The notes under the pieces were generated by a model, which did not search any database, had not been told where the DNA came from, and saw only the letters and a program-made list of their open reading frames with translations. The position numbers were made by a program, and so were the translations under genes. 64,000 nucleotides of DNA. It comes from Pseudomonas siliginis (GTDB lineage Bacteria; Pseudomonadota; Gammaproteobacteria; Pseudomonadales; Pseudomonadaceae). The stretch spans positions 62,001 through 126,000 of the forward strand of contig NZ_JAHSTW010000013.1 in NCBI RefSeq assembly GCF_019145195.1, given 5' to 3'. Position 1 is the first letter of the stretch, and each line of letters starts with the position of its first letter. Positions 15,568 to 23,878 of the stretch are shown here, piece after piece.

Positions 15568-16797
15568 TCAACCCAGGTCCCTCAGTCGCCCCTCGATAAA
15601 CCGCCGCTCCGGCTCCTGCCGCGTCAACTCCAGCGCCCGCTGATACGCTGCCCGCGCCTGCTCCATTCGGCCCAATTGCCGGCAAAACTCCGCCCGCGCC
15701 GAATGCGCCAAGTGGTAATCCTGCAACTCGCCCCGCGCCAGAATCCCTTCAACCAACAACAACCCGGCCAACGCTCCATCCCGTTTGGCCACCGCCACCG
15801 CCCGGTTCAGCTCGATCACCGGCGACGGCACCGCGCGCAGCAACACGTCGTACAGACCGACAATCTGCTGCCAGTCCGTTTCCGCCGCCGACGGCGCTTC
15901 CGCATGCACCGCCGCAATCGCCGCTTGCAGGCAATATGGCCCGAAGCGTCGCGTACTCAGCGCGCGCTCGACCAGCGCGCAGCCTTCAGCCATCAACCGG
16001 GCATCCCACAACGAGCGATCCTGATCGTCGAGCAACACCAGTTCACCGCTCGGCGAAGTGCGCGCCGGTCGACGTGATTCGTGCAGCAGCATCAGCGCCA
16101 GCAGACCCATGACTTCCGGCTCCGGCAGCAACTCCATCAACAAGCGCCCCAGCCGAATCGCTTCGCGAGTCAGATCCTCGCGGGTCAGCTCAGTGCCGAC
16201 CGAGGCCGAATAGCCTTCGTTGAACACCAGATAAATCACCCGCAACACGCTGTCGAGGCGCTCGGGCAATTCGTTCAGCGTGGGTACTTGATAAGGGATC
16301 TTCGCGTCGCGGATCTTGGCTTTCGCGCGGACGATGCGCTGGGCAATCGCCGCCGGCGCCGAAAGAAAAGCACGGGCGATTTCCTCGGTGGTGAGGTCGC
16401 AGACTTCACGCAAGGTCAGCGGCACTTGCGCATCTGCCGCCAGGGCCGGGTGGCAGCAGGTGAAGATCAGCCGCAAGCGATCGTCTTCCACGTCTTCGCC
16501 ACTCCAGTCAGCCTGTTCCAGCTCATCGAGCTGTGCCAGCAGCAACGGTTGCGACGCCTTGAACCGCGCGCGTCGGCGCAGCACATCGATGGCTTTGAAG
16601 CGTCCGGTCGAGACCAGCCAGGTGCGCGGATTGTCCGGCACGCCGTCGCGCTGCCAGCGTTCGACCGCGACGAAGAACGCCTCGTGCAAGGCTTCTTCGG
16701 CGAGGTCGAAATCACCAAGCAGGCGAATCAGCGTCGCCAGAATCCGCCGCGAGTCCTCGCGGTAGACCTGCTCGACCCGCGCCCGGACGTCAGACAT
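15568..16797 (-). CDS. ECF42-type RNA polymerase sigma factor with C-terminal TPR-like extension
   Basis: A 409-residue protein, twice the length of a simple ECF sigma. Region 2 is at about residues 10-75 (LIRLLGDFDLAEEALHEAFFVAVERW), region 4 at about 110-165 (PLTLREVCDLTTEEIARAFLSAPAAIAQRIVRAKAKIRDA), followed by the conserved ECF42 linker (VFNEGYSAS) and helical repeats to the end (ELNRAVAVAKRDG, AEFCRQLGRMEQARAAYQRALELT). No membrane anti-sigma gene is present, and the C-terminal extension is thought to replace it. It overlaps the upstream DGPF gene by 8 bp, the standard ECF42 pairing. Confidence 0.93.
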   Translation of the reverse strand: MSDVRARVEQVYREDSRRILATLIRLLGDFDLAEEALHEAFFVAVERWQRDGVPDNPRTWLVSTGRFKAIDVLRRRARFKASQPLLLAQLDELEQADWSGEDVEDDRLRLIFTCCHPALAADAQVPLTLREVCDLTTEEIARAFLSAPAAIAQRIVRAKAKIRDAKIPYQVPTLNELPERLDSVLRVIYLVFNEGYSASVGTELTREDLTREAIRLGRLLMELLPEPEVMGLLALMLLHESRRPARTSPSGELVLLDDQDRSLWDARLMAEGCALVERALSTRRFGPYCLQAAIAAVHAEAPSAAETDWQQIVGLYDVLLRAVPSPVIELNRAVAVAKRDGALAGLLLVEGILARGELQDYHLAHSARAEFCRQLGRMEQARAAYQRALELTRQEPERRFIEGRLRDLG

Positions 16798-17134
16798 TCA
16801 ACTGCCGCACCGGGCGTACCTCAACGCTGCCGACCCGCGCTGCCGGAATGTTGCCGGCGACCTGAATCGCTTCGTTGAGATCCTTGGCATCGATCAGGTA
16901 AAAACCGGCCAGTTGCTCCTTGGTTTCAGCGAAAGGCCCGTCGGTGATCGACACCTTGCCGTTGCGCATGCGTACCGTGGTGGCGGTCTCTACCGATTCC
17001 AGCGCTTCGGCGGCGATCATCCGCCCGCTGCCCTGAATCGACTCGGCGTAGGCCCAGCATTCGGCGTCTTCCGGGCTGTCCGGCGAGGTGTGCAGCAAGC
17101 GTTCATCGCTGTAGACCAGGCATAGGTATTTCAT
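16790..17134 (-). CDS. DGPF/YCII-domain protein, partner of the ECF42 sigma factor
   Basis: A 114-residue protein named for the DGPF motif, seen here as ITDGPFAETKEQLAGFYLI. It starts at the ATG at 17134 (MKYLCLVYSDE) behind AGGAG. DGPF proteins are the typical genomic partners and targets of ECF42 sigma factors. The fold is a YciI-like ferredoxin barrel; the biochemical role is unknown. Its end overlaps the start of the sigma gene, so the two are co-translated. Confidence 0.92.
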   Translation of the reverse strand: MKYLCLVYSDERLLHTSPDSPEDAECWAYAESIQGSGRMIAAEALESVETATTVRMRNGKVSITDGPFAETKEQLAGFYLIDAKDLNEAIQVAGNIPAARVGSVEVRPVRQLNV

Positions 17135-17174
17135 GGCGCTCTCCTGATTCGAACGGATCAACTATGGCTGAAGA

Positions 17175-17600
17175 TCAGGGCTGCACATCGAACAGCGTCG
17201 CGCCGCTCATCGGATCGAACGGTGCCGACCAGTGTTCGTGGGCAATCTTCCACGCCCCGCCGATTTGCCGGTAACAGGCGGTGACGCGCATCCAGCAACT
17301 CTGGGTTTCGCCTTTGTCATTGGTGCCGCCGCAGTTGGCTACCCAATGGGCGAAAGCGATGTTGTCGGCACTTTCGATGGCGATTTCGTGGAACTCGAAG
17401 ATGTGCGGGCCGGGGCACATTTCCATGCACTCGACCCAATGTGCGCGGTACGCCGCTTTGCCTTTGAATTGCAGGGCCTTGATCGCATCGAACGAGACAA
17501 TGTCATCGGCATACAGGGCCATGACTTTTTCGACGTCCTTGGCCATTACCGCTTCGCGATAGGTGTTGATCAGGTTCTGGATTTCGCTTTGTGCGCTCAT
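17175..17600 (-). CDS. SnoaL/NTF2-like protein, first gene of the ECF42 operon
   Basis: A 141-residue protein with the NTF2-like fold of SgcJ/YybH proteins: EIQNLINTYREAVMAKDVEKVMALYADDIVSFDA at the start and a hydrophobic pocket lined by FHEIAIESADNIAFAHW and WMRVTACYRQIGGAWKIAHEHWS. Such proteins bind or isomerise small hydrophobic molecules. The gene precedes the DGPF gene by 40 bp on the same strand and has a good GGAG ribosome site. It is likely a member of the ECF42 operon, and a carrier or enzyme of unknown substrate. Confidence 0.88.
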   Translation of the reverse strand: MSAQSEIQNLINTYREAVMAKDVEKVMALYADDIVSFDAIKALQFKGKAAYRAHWVECMEMCPGPHIFEFHEIAIESADNIAFAHWVANCGGTNDKGETQSCWMRVTACYRQIGGAWKIAHEHWSAPFDPMSGATLFDVQP

Positions 17601-17742
17601 GGTGTTCTCCGTGGTTTTTGTTGTGAAGACACCCTTAGTCGTTTGCCCAATGCGCGGATCGACAGGGCAAACAAAAAAATTTCGCCGACGACAATGTCGC
17701 TAGAATCCGAGCTTCAATCCTTGTAGGAAAAAGGAAATTCCC

Positions 17743-18228
17743 GTGTCAGCCCAACTCGTGCCTTACGACAGCCTCAGCCCTTTGCAGCGTGAGCAAGTCG
17801 AGTCGATTGAAATTCACCCCGAGCAGATCAAGTTCTCCGGCGACATCCACGGTGCCCTGCACACCCTGCTGTCGAAACCCGGCCCCGGCGTAAAGGGTTT
17901 TGCCCTGCTGGCGGACGACGTACCGGTGGCGTTTCTGCTGCTCAAGCGCCCGCCGGTATTGCCCGACTGGGCCGACGAACACAGCGCCACGTTGCATGCG
18001 CTGCAGGTCGATCGGCGCGCGCAAGGCAAGGGCTACGGCAAGGCTTGCCTGCAAGCGCTGCCCGCTGTCGCCCGCCAGGCCTGGCCGGAGATCAAGGGGC
18101 TGGAATTGTCGGTGGACGCTGATAACGAGGCGGCGATTGCGCTGTATGCCAGGCATGGCTACGTCGACAGCGGTGAAGCGTACAAGGGCCGGATTGGGTA
18201 CGAGCGGCGGATGGGGCTGTTCTTCTGA
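17743..18228 (+). CDS. GNAT-family N-acetyltransferase
   Basis: A 161-residue protein with a GTG start at 17743, supported by AAAAGGAAA 7 bp upstream. The acetyl-CoA binding stretch is ATLHALQVDRRAQGKGYGKACLQAL (motif Q/RxxGxG/A), followed by LELSVDADNEAAIALYARHGYVDSG, the usual C-terminal GNAT end. It is a single gene, divergent from the ECF42 operon. The substrate is unknown. Confidence 0.9.
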   Translation: MSAQLVPYDSLSPLQREQVESIEIHPEQIKFSGDIHGALHTLLSKPGPGVKGFALLADDVPVAFLLLKRPPVLPDWADEHSATLHALQVDRRAQGKGYGKACLQALPAVARQAWPEIKGLELSVDADNEAAIALYARHGYVDSGEAYKGRIGYERRMGLFF

Positions 18229-18234
18229 GTATCC

Positions 18235-18349
18235 CCTGATCGTTCCCACGCTCCGCGTGGGAACGCCTCTTTGTGACGCTCTGCGTCACGGTTTTGGGAC
18301 GCGGAGCGTCCCCGGCTGCATTACCACGCGGAGCGTGGGAACGATCAGG
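18235..18349. repeat. 115-bp palindromic element with nested hairpins
   Basis: Perfect 26-bp inverted ends (18235-18260 and 18324-18349) enclose smaller dyads: GTTCCCACGCTCCGCG folding on itself, TGACGCTCTGCGTCA, and GGGACGCGGAGCGTCCC. It lies between two convergent GNAT genes. It is a different family from the REP copies and is of a kind seen dispersed in fluorescent pseudomonads. Confidence 0.85.
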
Positions 18350-18370
18350 CAGTTTCGATAGGTGTTGGCT

Positions 18371-18859
18371 TCAGAGGGTCAGGATCATCTCGTGCCACGC
18401 CATGCCGCCGTGGTCGGACTCCGACGGCTTGATGTAGGCAAAGCCAAATCCGGCGTACAACGCAATGTGTTGCTCTTTGCACATCAGGTGAATTGTCGCT
18501 TTGTCCATGGCGCGCATGCGCTCGATGAATTCGCCGAGCAGGTGCTTGGCCAGGCCCTGCCCTTGGTAATTCGGGTGCACCACCACCGACATGATCACCA
18601 CGTTCGGCCCTTTCGGGTCGTGGCCGATCAGCTCCTTGAAGGCCTCGTCGGACATCTGCACGTCGAACGCCGCGCCGGAATTGATGAAACCGGCGACCAC
18701 GCCGTCCACCTCGGCGACGATGAAGCCGTCCGGCCAAGTGGCAATGCGCGTGGCGATCTTCTCGCGGGTGGCGGCTTCGTCGCCCTCGTAGGCGATGGTT
18801 TCGATGGCGTAGCAGCGGTCGAGGTCGGCGGCGCTGACGTTGCGGATCAAGGTGTTCAT
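18371..18859 (-). CDS. GNAT-family N-acetyltransferase
   Basis: A 162-residue protein. The acetyl-CoA site reads VVIMSVVVHPNYQGQGLAKHLLGEFIERM (QGQGLA), and the end HIALYAGFGFAYIKPSESDHGGMAWHEM resembles the arylalkylamine/YitI group of GNATs. It is not closely similar to the convergent GNAT at 17743, so the two are not a recent duplication. The ribosome site is weak (GAGCTG). The substrate is unknown. Confidence 0.9.
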   Translation of the reverse strand: MNTLIRNVSAADLDRCYAIETIAYEGDEAATREKIATRIATWPDGFIVAEVDGVVAGFINSGAAFDVQMSDEAFKELIGHDPKGPNVVIMSVVVHPNYQGQGLAKHLLGEFIERMRAMDKATIHLMCKEQHIALYAGFGFAYIKPSESDHGGMAWHEMILTL

Positions 18860-18947
18860 GGCAGCTCAAAAATCTGTGGAAACAAGGCCCGCCAGCATAA
18901 AGCACAACCACCGGGGCGGACATGCTCCGCCTCGATTGTTACGCCGC

Positions 18948-19433
18948 TCATGCCTTGATCGGCAGCCAGATTTCCAGCGTGCCGGTATTGAGTTTCGGGT
19001 TGTAATCCTCGCTGTAGCGCTCGAATTCCGGGGCGTCCGCCGCTTCGTGGCCGGACTGCGGCAGCCAGGTGTTCCAGATGTACTGGAAGGTGTCAGGGAG
19101 TTGCGCCAGTGACCCCTTGTGCTCGAACACCGCATATTTCTGCGGCTGGATTTCAACCCAGCGGTACTTTTCCGGCAGGTCGTCGAGCTTGTCGATCTGC
19201 ACCCCGGCGATGTATTCGAAACCGCCCTCGCCATCCGCATTGCAGCAAACGCCGTAGGTTACTTCGTTGACTTGCGCGGGGATTTTTCCCAAGTGCGGGA
19301 TCAGTTTTTCCCACAACGCGGGAATGTCTGCGGTGGTCTCCTGAGTGAATCGCCCGCCGAAACCGGCAATCAGCAGAAATTGCCCGTGTTCGAAGCGAGG
19401 CTCGGCTATCTCGACGCGTTGTTGTTCATCCAT
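18948..19433 (-). CDS. GyrI-like / AraC effector-binding-domain protein
   Basis: A 161-residue single-domain protein with the SHS2/GyrI-like fold: FEHGQFLLIAGFGGRFT, VNEVTYGVCCNADGEGGFEYIAGVQID, the conserved PEKYRWVEIQPQKYAVFEHKGSL, and the end FERYSEDYNPKLNTGTLEIWLPIKA. This is the ligand-binding half of Rob/BmrR-type regulators, occurring here without a DNA-binding domain. Such proteins bind or hydrolyse small hydrophobic compounds. It is preceded by GAGGAG and is followed 89 bp later by the GNAT gene on the same strand. Confidence 0.9.
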   Translation of the reverse strand: MDEQQRVEIAEPRFEHGQFLLIAGFGGRFTQETTADIPALWEKLIPHLGKIPAQVNEVTYGVCCNADGEGGFEYIAGVQIDKLDDLPEKYRWVEIQPQKYAVFEHKGSLAQLPDTFQYIWNTWLPQSGHEAADAPEFERYSEDYNPKLNTGTLEIWLPIKA

Positions 19434-19502
19434 GACGCGACTCCTCAGAACGGAATAGTGGATTCGGCTGGGAGTATAGAAAGCCCGACCCGTTTCGCAC
19501 GT

Positions 19503-20165
19503 TTACAGCGAATGCAACTGCTCGACGGCGCCCGAGCCGACAAACTCGTTGTAGCCGGAAACGATCACGTACACCGCGAAATAACAGAAGATCGCCGCCG
19601 ATGCCAGATAGGAGTAGCGCAGTAGCTTGTCGCCCAGCAGCTTGCCGCCGTGGCTTGCCGCGAAGCACAGACCGGCCGACCAGAGCAGCCCGGCGCAGAG
19701 AAAGCCGCCCAAAAACAGCGCCGAACTCAACGGACCACCGCCACCGGATCGGGCGATCAACGTGCCGCCGACCGCAGCAAACCAGAGAATCGCACTCGGC
19801 GACGACATCGCGAGGAAGATGCCGCGAAAGAATTCCTTGCGATGGGAGTTCTGCCCCACTTCCGCCGTTTCCGCCAGCAGCGCTTCGTGGTGAATCGCCG
19901 AATAAATCATCTTCGCCGCGAAGTAGATCAGCAGCGCCGAACCGCCAATCCACAGGACCCAGCGCACGGTTTCGTATTGCAGCAGGACGGTCATGCCGGC
20001 CAGCGCCAGCACCGCGTAAATCAGGTCGCCGACACAGGTACCCAGGCCCAGGGCGAAGCCCTGAAAGTAGCCGCGCTGCATGGCCAGGGTGATCATCGCG
20101 ATGTTGGCTACGCCGATATCCAGGCACAGCGAAAGGCTCAGCAAGAAGCCGCTGGTGAATTCCAT
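19503..20165 (-). CDS. LysE/RhtB-family amino-acid exporter
   Basis: A 220-residue inner-membrane protein with six predicted helices. It starts at the ATG at 20165 (MEFTSGFLLSLSLCLDIGVANIAMI). The LysE signature is LGLGTCVGDLIYAVLALAGM, and the fourth helix has the conserved SSPSAILWF. Family members export basic or other amino acids. It is divergent from an AlaC-like aminotransferase at 20304, so it may export a product or analogue of that enzyme; this link is inferred from position only. Confidence 0.9.
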   Translation of the reverse strand: MEFTSGFLLSLSLCLDIGVANIAMITLAMQRGYFQGFALGLGTCVGDLIYAVLALAGMTVLLQYETVRWVLWIGGSALLIYFAAKMIYSAIHHEALLAETAEVGQNSHRKEFFRGIFLAMSSPSAILWFAAVGGTLIARSGGGGPLSSALFLGGFLCAGLLWSAGLCFAASHGGKLLGDKLLRYSYLASAAIFCYFAVYVIVSGYNEFVGSGAVEQLHSL

Positions 20166-20303
20166 TGACCGATTTTCCTTGAAAAAAATGTTTACAACCG
20201 CGCTGGACAGTATGCCATCACTGCCCTTATCTTCCGCCACAGGTCACCGCAGTGACCAGCGTCGCTCGGACGGTTCCGGGCGCTTACGTTATCCGAGGCA
20301 ACA

Positions 20304-21521
20304 ATGGCCGAACAAGGTTCGCCGCGCCGCTTTGCGCGCATAGATCGACTCCCCCCTTACGTTTTCAACATCACCGCCGAGCTGAAAATGGCCGCTCGCC
20401 GCCGTGGTGAAGACATCATCGACCTGAGCATGGGCAATCCCGACGGCGCCACGCCGCCGCACATTGTCGAAAAACTGGTGCAGGTCGCCCAACGTGAGGA
20501 CACCCACGGTTACTCGACGTCCAAAGGCATACCACGCCTGCGCCGGGCGATTTCCAATTGGTACAAGCAGCGCTACGAAGTCGATATCGACCCGGAAAGC
20601 GAAGCCATTGTCACCATCGGCTCCAAGGAAGGCCTGGCGCATTTGATGCTGGCGACACTGGACCAGGGCGACACGGTGCTGGTGCCGAACCCGAGTTATC
20701 CGATTCATATCTACGGTGCGGTGATCGCTGGCGCTCAGGTGCGTTCGGTGCCGCTGGTGCCGGGGGTGGATTTCTTCGATGAGCTGGAGCGCGCCATTCG
20801 CGGTTCGATCCCCAAGCCGAAAATGATGATCCTCGGCTTCCCGTCGAACCCGACCGCGCAATGCGTGGAGCTGGATTTCTTCGAGCGGGTGATCGCCCTG
20901 GCCAAGCAATACGACGTGTTGGTCATCCACGACCTGGCGTACGCCGACATCGTTTACGACGGCTGGAAAGCCCCGTCGATCATGCAGGTGCCCGGGGCCA
21001 AGGACATTGCGGTGGAGTTTTTCACCCTGTCCAAGAGCTACAACATGGCCGGCTGGCGCATCGGTTTCATGGTCGGCAACCCGGAACTGGTCAGCGCCCT
21101 GGCGCGGATCAAGAGCTACCACGACTACGGCACTTTCACCCCGCTGCAAGTGGCGGCGATTGCCGCGCTGGAAGGCGATCAGCAATGCGTGCGCGACATC
21201 GCCGAGCAGTATCGCCAGCGTCGCAACGTGCTGGTCAAGGGCCTGCATGAGCTGGGCTGGATGGTCGAGAACCCGAAAGCGTCGATGTACGTCTGGGCGA
21301 AGATTCCCCAGGCGTATGCGCATCTGGGTTCGCTGGAGTTCGCCAAGAAATTGCTGGCCGAGGCCAAGGTCTGCGTCTCGCCGGGGGTTGGCTTTGGTGA
21401 GTACGGTGATGATCACGTGCGCTTCGCGCTGATCGAAAACCAGGACCGTATTCGTCAAGCCGTGCGCGGGATTCGCGGGATGTTCCGCGCGGATGGCTTC
21501 AATCCGAAATCTCCTGCCTGA
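20304..21521 (+). CDS. alaC: Alanine-type class I/II aminotransferase
   Basis: A 405-residue PLP enzyme of fold type I. Key points are IIDLSMGNPDGATPP near the start, the PLP-phosphate region PNPSYPIHIYGAVIAG, the substrate-contact motif FPSNPTAQC, the Asp/Tyr pair in VIHDLAYADIVYDG, and the Schiff-base lysine in TLSKSYNMAGWRIGF (Lys244). The full length resembles AlaC of enteric bacteria, which forms alanine from pyruvate and glutamate. The start has GAGG upstream. It ends in a REP doublet and a strong terminator. Confidence 0.87.
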   Translation: MAEQGSPRRFARIDRLPPYVFNITAELKMAARRRGEDIIDLSMGNPDGATPPHIVEKLVQVAQREDTHGYSTSKGIPRLRRAISNWYKQRYEVDIDPESEAIVTIGSKEGLAHLMLATLDQGDTVLVPNPSYPIHIYGAVIAGAQVRSVPLVPGVDFFDELERAIRGSIPKPKMMILGFPSNPTAQCVELDFFERVIALAKQYDVLVIHDLAYADIVYDGWKAPSIMQVPGAKDIAVEFFTLSKSYNMAGWRIGFMVGNPELVSALARIKSYHDYGTFTPLQVAAIAALEGDQQCVRDIAEQYRQRRNVLVKGLHELGWMVENPKASMYVWAKIPQAYAHLGSLEFAKKLLAEAKVCVSPGVGFGEYGDDHVRFALIENQDRIRQAVRGIRGMFRADGFNPKSPA

Positions 21522-21533
21522 CACCTGCCCCCT

Positions 21534-21620
21534 GTGGGAGCGAGCCTGCTCGCGAAAGCGGTGGGTCAGTCAGCATAGATGCAGCTGACACGACGCCTTC
21601 GCGAGCAGGCTCGCTCCCAC
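21534..21620. repeat. REP doublet (87-bp type)
   Basis: Inverted REP copies at 21534-21556 and 21598-21620. The spacer carries GTCAGTCAG / CTGACACG arms and is nearly the same as the spacer at 24968-25008. Confidence 0.92.
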
Positions 21621-21640
21621 AATGGCTTTCAGTGAACCTC

Positions 21641-21682
21641 CAGGCACAAAAAAACCGCATCACTGCGGTTTTTTTGTGCCTG
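21641..21682. terminator. Bidirectional rho-independent terminator
   Basis: A long symmetrical stem (AGGCACAAAAAAACCGCA / TGCGGTTTTTTTGTGCCT) with a 4-base loop lies between the convergent alaC and gntP genes. Both strands give a G/C stem followed by a T run. Confidence 0.93.
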
Positions 21683-21693
21683 CAAACTGCCGC

Positions 21694-23046
21694 TTAAACG
21701 AACAGCGACAACAGCAGGATGAAGCCCAGGCCCACTACCGACAGAATGGTTTCCATCGCGGTCCAGGTCTTGAAGGTTTCGGCCACGGTCATGTTGAAGT
21801 ACTGCTTGACCAGCCAGAAACCGGCGTCGTTGACGTGGGACAGAATCAGCGAACCGGCGCCGGTGGCCAGCACCAGCAGCTCACGGTTGACGCCCGGAAT
21901 CATGCCGACAACCGGCACCACAATGCCGGCGCCAGTGATGGTCGCCACAGTGGCCGAACCGGTTGCGATACGGATCACCGCCGCTACCAGCCAGGCCAGC
22001 AGGATCGGCGAGATCTGCGCGCTGACCGCCATGTGGCCGATCACGTCACCCACGCCGCTGGTCACCAGCATCTGCTTGAAGCCACCGCCCGCACCAATGA
22101 TCAGAATGATCGCGGCGGTTGGCGCCAGACTCGCGTCGAGCCACTTGAGCATCTGGTTGGAACCGATGCCCTGCTTGTAGCCAAAGGTGTACAGCGACAG
22201 CAGCAACGCCAGCAGCAATGCGGAGATCGGGTGGCCGATCATGTCCATCCAGATGCGGAAGAAGTTGCCGTCCGGCAGCGCTACGTCAGCGAAGGTTTTC
22301 AGCAGCATCAGGAACACCGGCAGCAGCACGGTGACCAGGGTGATGCTGAAGCTCGGCAGGTTGGCCGAATCGTTTTCGCGGGCCAGTTGATCGACCAGCT
22401 CCTGATTCGGGTGACCCGGGATGTGCTTGGCAATGAAGGTACCGAAGATCGGACCGGCAATGATAGCGGTCGGCAGTGCGACGATCAGACCGTAGAGAAT
22501 GGTCTTGCCGATGTCAGCGCCGAATACGCCGATGGCCAGCAGCGGACCCGGGTGCGGCGGCACCAGACCGTGCACCGCAGAGAGGCCGGCGAGCAGCGGG
22601 ATACCGATCTTGATGATCGATACGCCAGTGCGACGGGCGACGATGAACACCAGCGGAATCAGCAGCACGAAGCCGATTTCGAAGAACAGCGGGATACCCA
22701 CCAGGAACGCAGCGAACATCATCGCCCACTGCACCTTGTCCTTGCCGAAGGCGCGGATCAGGGTCTGGGCGATCTGATCGGCGCCGCCGGATTCGGCCAT
22801 CATTTTGCCGAGCATGGTGCCCAGGGCGAGGATGATGCCGACGAAACCGAGCACGCCACCGAAGCCGTCCTGGAACGCCTTGATGATGGTATTGATCGGC
22901 ATGCCGGAAGTCAGGCCGAGGAAGGCGGCGGCGATGGTCAGGGCAATGAACGGGTGAATCTTGAACTTGGTGATCAGGATAATCAGGCCGATTACCGTGA
23001 CCACCGCATCGAGCAGCAGGAACGTCTCGTGGGACATGCCAAACAT
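21694..23046 (-). CDS. gntP: Gluconate permease, GntP family
   Basis: A 450-residue inner-membrane gluconate:proton symporter with about 12-14 helices. GntP family marks are GGVLGFVGIILALGTMLGKMMAESGGA, VALPTAIIAGPIFG, and the closing ATGAGSLILSHVNDAGFWLVKQYFNMTV. It is the second gene after gntK, with its own operator and ribosome site in the 82-bp gap. An AACAACAACAA stretch lies just before its AGGAG, the place where Hfq and Crc block translation in pseudomonads. It takes up gluconate for phosphorylation by GntK. Confidence 0.94.
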   Translation of the reverse strand: MFGMSHETFLLLDAVVTVIGLIILITKFKIHPFIALTIAAAFLGLTSGMPINTIIKAFQDGFGGVLGFVGIILALGTMLGKMMAESGGADQIAQTLIRAFGKDKVQWAMMFAAFLVGIPLFFEIGFVLLIPLVFIVARRTGVSIIKIGIPLLAGLSAVHGLVPPHPGPLLAIGVFGADIGKTILYGLIVALPTAIIAGPIFGTFIAKHIPGHPNQELVDQLARENDSANLPSFSITLVTVLLPVFLMLLKTFADVALPDGNFFRIWMDMIGHPISALLLALLLSLYTFGYKQGIGSNQMLKWLDASLAPTAAIILIIGAGGGFKQMLVTSGVGDVIGHMAVSAQISPILLAWLVAAVIRIATGSATVATITGAGIVVPVVGMIPGVNRELLVLATGAGSLILSHVNDAGFWLVKQYFNMTVAETFKTWTAMETILSVVGLGFILLLSLFV

Positions 23047-23063
23047 GGGGGGTGTCTCCTGGA

Positions 23064-23074
23064 TTGTTGTTGTT
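23064..23074 (-). promoter_or_regulatory. Hfq/Crc-type CA motif in gntP leader
   Basis: On the minus strand the message reads AACAACAACAA, matching AAnAAnAA, a few bases before the AGGAG ribosome site of gntP. Confidence 0.6.
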
Positions 23075-23103
23075 ATTAAAGCGGGTTGAACAGAAGTCGG
23101 GAG

Positions 23104-23115
23104 GACAGCGCTGTC
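23104..23115. promoter_or_regulatory. GntR operator 1, upstream of gntP
   Basis: GACAGCGCTGTC is a perfect palindrome sharing the AGCGCT core with the two operators near gntR. It is placed to give gntP its own GntR-controlled promoter between gntK and gntP. Confidence 0.55.
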
Positions 23116-23128
23116 TTTTTCAACATGC

Positions 23129-23662
23129 TCATATCGCCTGTTTCAGACCGTTGGCCTGCCACCAGACGTGAGCCTGCAGGGCCAGCTCTTCGACGCTGTG
23201 AATCGAGGCATTGAGCGGCAAGGTCAGCGGCTCGCCCTTGGGCGATTCGAGGGTGGCGAACTGGCTTTCGATCAACGTCGCCGGCATGAAGTGGCCCGGG
23301 CGGTGCGATACACGCTCGGCGGCGACTTCCGGGGTCAGTTCAAGAAACACGAAACCCAGGCCCGGCAAGGCGCTGCGCAGGCGTTCGCGATAGCTGTGTT
23401 TAAGGGCCGAGCAGGTCAACACCGGGCGTTGGCCTTGGGCATCGACGCGACGCAGTTCATCGCACAGGCTGTCAAGCCAGCCGGCGCGGTCTTCGTCGTT
23501 CAGGGGGATCCCCGCGCTCATCTTTTCGATGTTCGCGGCCGGATGAAAAGTATCGCCTTCAATGGCAGTGGCGCCGCTCAATTGGCACAGGGCCTGGCTG
23601 ACGCACGTCTTGCCGCAACCGGCAACGCCCATGATGACCAGGGCGGTGATGGGATGACTCAT
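23129..23662 (-). CDS. gntK: Gluconokinase
   Basis: A 177-residue kinase that makes 6-phosphogluconate from gluconate and ATP. The P-loop is GVAGCGKT at residues 12-19; the substrate region is EGDTFHPAANIEKMSAGIPLNDEDRAGWL, and CSALKHSYRERLR is the typical lid segment. Length and motifs fit GntK of E. coli (thermoresistant type). It is first in the gntK-gntP unit and divergent from the repressor gene; its product enters the Entner-Doudoroff route encoded at 58-60 kb. Confidence 0.95.
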   Translation of the reverse strand: MSHPITALVIMGVAGCGKTCVSQALCQLSGATAIEGDTFHPAANIEKMSAGIPLNDEDRAGWLDSLCDELRRVDAQGQRPVLTCSALKHSYRERLRSALPGLGFVFLELTPEVAAERVSHRPGHFMPATLIESQFATLESPKGEPLTLPLNASIHSVEELALQAHVWWQANGLKQAI

Positions 23663-23683
23663 ATAACACCTCAGCGCGCAGAC

Positions 23684-23697
23684 AGCGCTACCTTTGC
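23684..23697. promoter_or_regulatory. GntR operator 2, near gntK start
   Basis: AGCGCTACCTTTGC is one base from the inverse of the published P. aeruginosa GntR site AC-N-AAG-N-TAGCGCT. It ends 22 bp before the gntK start codon. Confidence 0.65.
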
Positions 23698-23835
23698 TAG
23701 CTATGACTCTAGTGCACAGGCAGAAGTTGCCGACGCCTTCTTGTCGTTTTTTTGGGTTGCAGCAGGTTTGTTCCCGACGCCAAAAAGCACAGATCAGGCA
23801 GGACCGCGCTCACGCATTTGCAGCTGCATCAGGAC

Positions 23836-23849
23836 AGCGCTACCTTAGT
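23836..23849. promoter_or_regulatory. GntR operator 3, near gntR start
   Basis: AGCGCTACCTTAGT is an exact inverse match to AC-N-AAG-N-TAGCGCT. It lies 29 bp before the gntR ATG, fitting autorepression. Confidence 0.7.
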
Positions 23850-23878
23850 GCCTTGATTTTTGTTTGGCAAGCCGCCCG

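Noticed and set aside
18235..18349. Palindromic element as a miniature insertion sequence with target duplication
   Set aside because: No direct repeat flanking the ends could be seen, and no transposase gene lies in the window.
21622..23079. 485-codon plus-strand frame opposite gntP
   Set aside because: It is extremely rich in Gln, Asp, Arg and His, the usual result of reading a membrane-protein gene backwards.
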